This document shows positions 7,277 through 8,432 of a DNA stretch of 8,432 nt, one piece after another. The position numbers and the translations under genes are program-made. Every line of letters begins with the position of its first letter. The stretch's first letter is position 1. The stretch is from NCBI GenBank assembly GCA_022361135.1, contig JAKSBM010000553.1, positions 1-8,432 on the forward strand, written 5' to 3'. Source of the stretch: Desulfobacterales bacterium. Its GTDB lineage: Bacteria > Desulfobacterota > Desulfobacteria > Desulfobacterales > Desulfobacteraceae. The notes beneath the pieces are model-generated. The model was given only the letters and a program-made list of their open reading frames with translations, had not been told where the DNA came from and did no database searches.

Positions 7277-7974
7277 TGAGCAGTTACGACGCTTTGGTCA
7301 AACTATTAAGCGATGCCCTGGCCGATGCCGGGGTATCCCTGGACACCCTGGCCCAGGATGCGCCCCCTGCACAGGCACAGCCCGGGACCACTGCCGCGGA
7401 AGACAACGACGTCATTCCCGTGGGGGTGTCCAACCGCCACATCCATTTGTGCCAGGCACATGTGGATGCCCTCTTTGGAGAGGGACACTCGCTGTCACCC
7501 ATCAAAGAACTCTCCCAGCCCGGCCAGTATGCCTGTAAGGAAACCCTGACCATCTGCGGCCCCAAGGGGGCCATTGAAAAGGTGAGGGTCCTGGGGCCGG
7601 TGCGGAGTAACACCCAGGTTGAAGTCCTTGCCGGTGATGCCTTTAAGCTTGGCATAACCGCCCCGACACGGTTGTCCGGGGACGTCAACGGAACCCCGGG
7701 GGTCACCATGATCGGCCCGGCCGGTTCCGTCCAGGCCAACGAAGGTCTGGTGGTTGCACAGCGCCACATTCACATGAACCATGATGATACCCGTCGCCTG
7801 GGCGTTCGGGACGGCCAGATCGTGGCCGTTCAGCTGGACGGTCCCCGGGGCGGTGTGTTTCACAACGTCATGGTCAGGGCCACGGATAGCTCGGCCCTGG
7901 AATTCCATGTGGACATTGAAGAGGCAAATGCCATGAACATTAATTCGAAATCCCGGATCAAGATTGTCAAGTGA
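7276..7974 (+). CDS. pduL: PduL-type phosphotransacylase with N-terminal encapsulation helix
   Basis: A 232-residue phosphate propanoyl/acetyltransferase (acyl-CoA + Pi to acyl-phosphate + CoA), which recycles CoA inside the shell. Both histidine metal-binding motifs of the family are present: SNRHIHL (H55, H57) and QRHIHM (H164, H166), within two beta-barrel halves. Other conserved blocks are LSQPGQYACKET, VRVLGPVRSNTQVEV and FHVDIEEANA. The first 45 or so residues precede the catalytic domain: an amphipathic helix (SYDALVKLLSDALADAG, 3-19) followed by an Ala/Pro/Gln-rich linker. This matches the encapsulation peptides known at PduL N-termini and argues for a luminal enzyme. The ATG overlaps the TAA of the aldehyde dehydrogenase (TAATG), so the two core enzymes are probably translationally coupled. 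Confidence 0.95.
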   Translation: MSSYDALVKLLSDALADAGVSLDTLAQDAPPAQAQPGTTAAEDNDVIPVGVSNRHIHLCQAHVDALFGEGHSLSPIKELSQPGQYACKETLTICGPKGAIEKVRVLGPVRSNTQVEVLAGDAFKLGITAPTRLSGDVNGTPGVTMIGPAGSVQANEGLVVAQRHIHMNHDDTRRLGVRDGQIVAVQLDGPRGGVFHNVMVRATDSSALEFHVDIEEANAMNINSKSRIKIVK

Positions 7975-8032
7975 TTGGGAATTGCGGATTAAGATTATAA
8001 ATAGACGTTTATTTTTTTAAGGAGTCAGAACG
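7975..8032 (+). promoter_or_regulatory. AT-rich spacer with possible internal promoter and strong RBS
   Basis: Positions 7975-8020 have 11 G/C among 46 bases, far below the surrounding genes. Candidate sigma70-like elements are TTGGGA (7975-7980) and TATAAA (7996-8001), but the 15-base spacing is short. An alternative pair, TTGTCA (7964-7969) and TAAGAT (7990-7995), has a long 20-base spacer. A seven-T run follows at 8012-8018, then AAGGAG (8019-8024) eight bases before the ATG at 8033. The RBS is convincing; the promoter is speculative. An internal promoter or an AU-rich translation enhancer would fit the need for excess major shell protein. Confidence 0.3.
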
Positions 8033-8317
8033 ATGAGTAAATCCGATGCATTGGGAATGATTGAAACCAAAGGTCTGGTGGGCGCTGTGGAAGCAGCCGA
8101 TGCCATGGTAAAAGCTGCCAACGTTACCCTGGTGGGTCGTGAGCAGGTGGGATCCGGTCTGGTCACCGTCATGGTTCGCGGTGATGTGGGCGCTGTAAAG
8201 GCGGCCACCGACGCCGGTGCCGCTGCTGCGGAACGCGTGGGCGAAATTGTTTCCGTCCATGTCATCCCCCGTCCCCACAATGAAGTGGAACTGATTCTGC
8301 CCGCCAAGGGAGAATAA
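8033..8317 (+). CDS. pduA: PduA/EutM-like hexameric BMC shell protein (BMC-H)
   Basis: A 94-residue canonical major shell protein, normal in length and closely resembling PduA along its whole sequence. Seen in order are [20 protein letters not shown] (6-25), [20 protein letters not shown] and [12 protein letters not shown] near the end. The pore loop is G40-S41-G42, as in PduA (EutM has GGG). K27 and N30 correspond to the hexamer-edge residues K26 and N29 of PduA that pack between hexamers, and the RPH at the end supplies the edge arginine. It should form the sheet-building hexamers of the facets and the metabolite pores. It follows pduL after a 58-base spacer with a strong RBS and is followed by a hairpin, so it could be expressed at a different level from the upstream genes. 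Confidence 0.95.
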   Translation: MSKSDALGMIETKGLVGAVEAADAMVKAANVTLVGREQVGSGLVTVMVRGDVGAVKAATDAGAAAAERVGEIVSVHVIPRPHNEVELILPAKGE

Positions 8318-8323
8318 GTCTTT

Positions 8324-8363
8324 GACCATCCCGGCGGCCCTTTTACGGGCGGCCGGGATGGTC
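8324..8363 (+). terminator. Long GC-rich hairpin after the last shell gene (terminator or intercistronic stabiliser)
   Basis: An inverted repeat pairs 8324-8340 with 8347-8363: 16 of 17 positions pair (one G-G mismatch, 8336/8351) around the six-base loop TTTTAC. It begins seven bases after the stop of the pduA-like gene. No T-run follows the right arm (GACATCTAAAG), and none follows in the minus direction either, so it is not a textbook intrinsic terminator. It may stabilise the mRNA 3' end, mark a processing site, or attenuate transcription into downstream genes. Confidence 0.55.
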
Positions 8364-8432
8364 GACATCTAAAGAAAAGGCCGTGGCATTCCCATGGAAA
8401 GCCTCCGGCCATACAAAGAACCCGGGCCTTGG
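8364..8432. other. End of window, no gene assignable
   Basis: These 69 bases after the hairpin contain short open frames running off the end of the window (for example ATG at 8394), but none has a well-placed ribosome site: AAAAGG at 8375-8380 is 13 bases from that ATG. They could be a leader of a downstream gene. Nothing further can be supported. Confidence 0.3.

Noticed and set aside
8394..8432. Possible start of a downstream gene at ATG 8394
   Set aside because: Only 13 codons are visible, the nearest purine-rich site is 13 bases away, and no family resemblance can be judged.

Overview
The window is part of a bacterial microcompartment (BMC) operon. About ten complete genes plus one partial gene all lie on the + strand, closely packed or overlapping, and most have clear Shine-Dalgarno sites. 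The DNA is GC-rich with GCC/CTG/GGC-biased codons. The gene mix resembles BMC loci of anaerobic Desulfobacterota (sulfate-reducer relatives); that taxonomic guess is an inference from composition and gene content, not from a marker gene.

Layout: (1) 1-85, C-terminus of an EutS/PduU-type shell protein. (2) 92-2003, accessory proteins: EutP-like GTPase, a short EutT-like protein and the EutJ actin/Hsp70-fold protein. (3) 2007-2279, EutN/CcmL pentameric vertex protein. (4) 2281-4153, the redox pair PduS (Fe-S flavoprotein) and PduT (tandem-BMC trimer with a pore Fe-S cysteine). (5) 4190-4828, EutQ. (6) 4840-5721, a hexameric shell protein fused through a long acidic, proline-rich linker to a small C-terminal domain. 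(7) 5744-7974, the core enzymes: CoA-acylating aldehyde dehydrogenase and PduL phosphotransacylase, both with probable encapsulation helices. (8) 8033-8317, a canonical PduA/EutM-like shell protein, preceded by an AT-rich spacer and followed by a strong hairpin.

How it fits together: a signature enzyme not in this window would generate an aldehyde inside the shell. The aldehyde dehydrogenase converts it to acyl-CoA with NADH production, PduL converts that to acyl-phosphate, and an acetate-kinase-type activity (possibly EutQ or a cytosolic kinase) would yield ATP. PduS and PduT look like an electron path through the shell. Because the signature enzyme is missing, the substrate cannot be fixed. 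The mix of eut-type (P, T, J, N, Q) and pdu-type (S, T, L, A) genes, the AdhE-like aldehyde dehydrogenase with a C-terminal targeting tail, and a degenerate-looking EutT are most reminiscent of glycyl-radical-enzyme (choline or diol) BMC loci. A B12-dependent ethanolamine locus is not excluded.

The least explained items are the tailed shell protein (4840-5721), the divergent EutT-like protein (538-1182), and the AT-rich spacer and hairpin that bracket the final shell gene.
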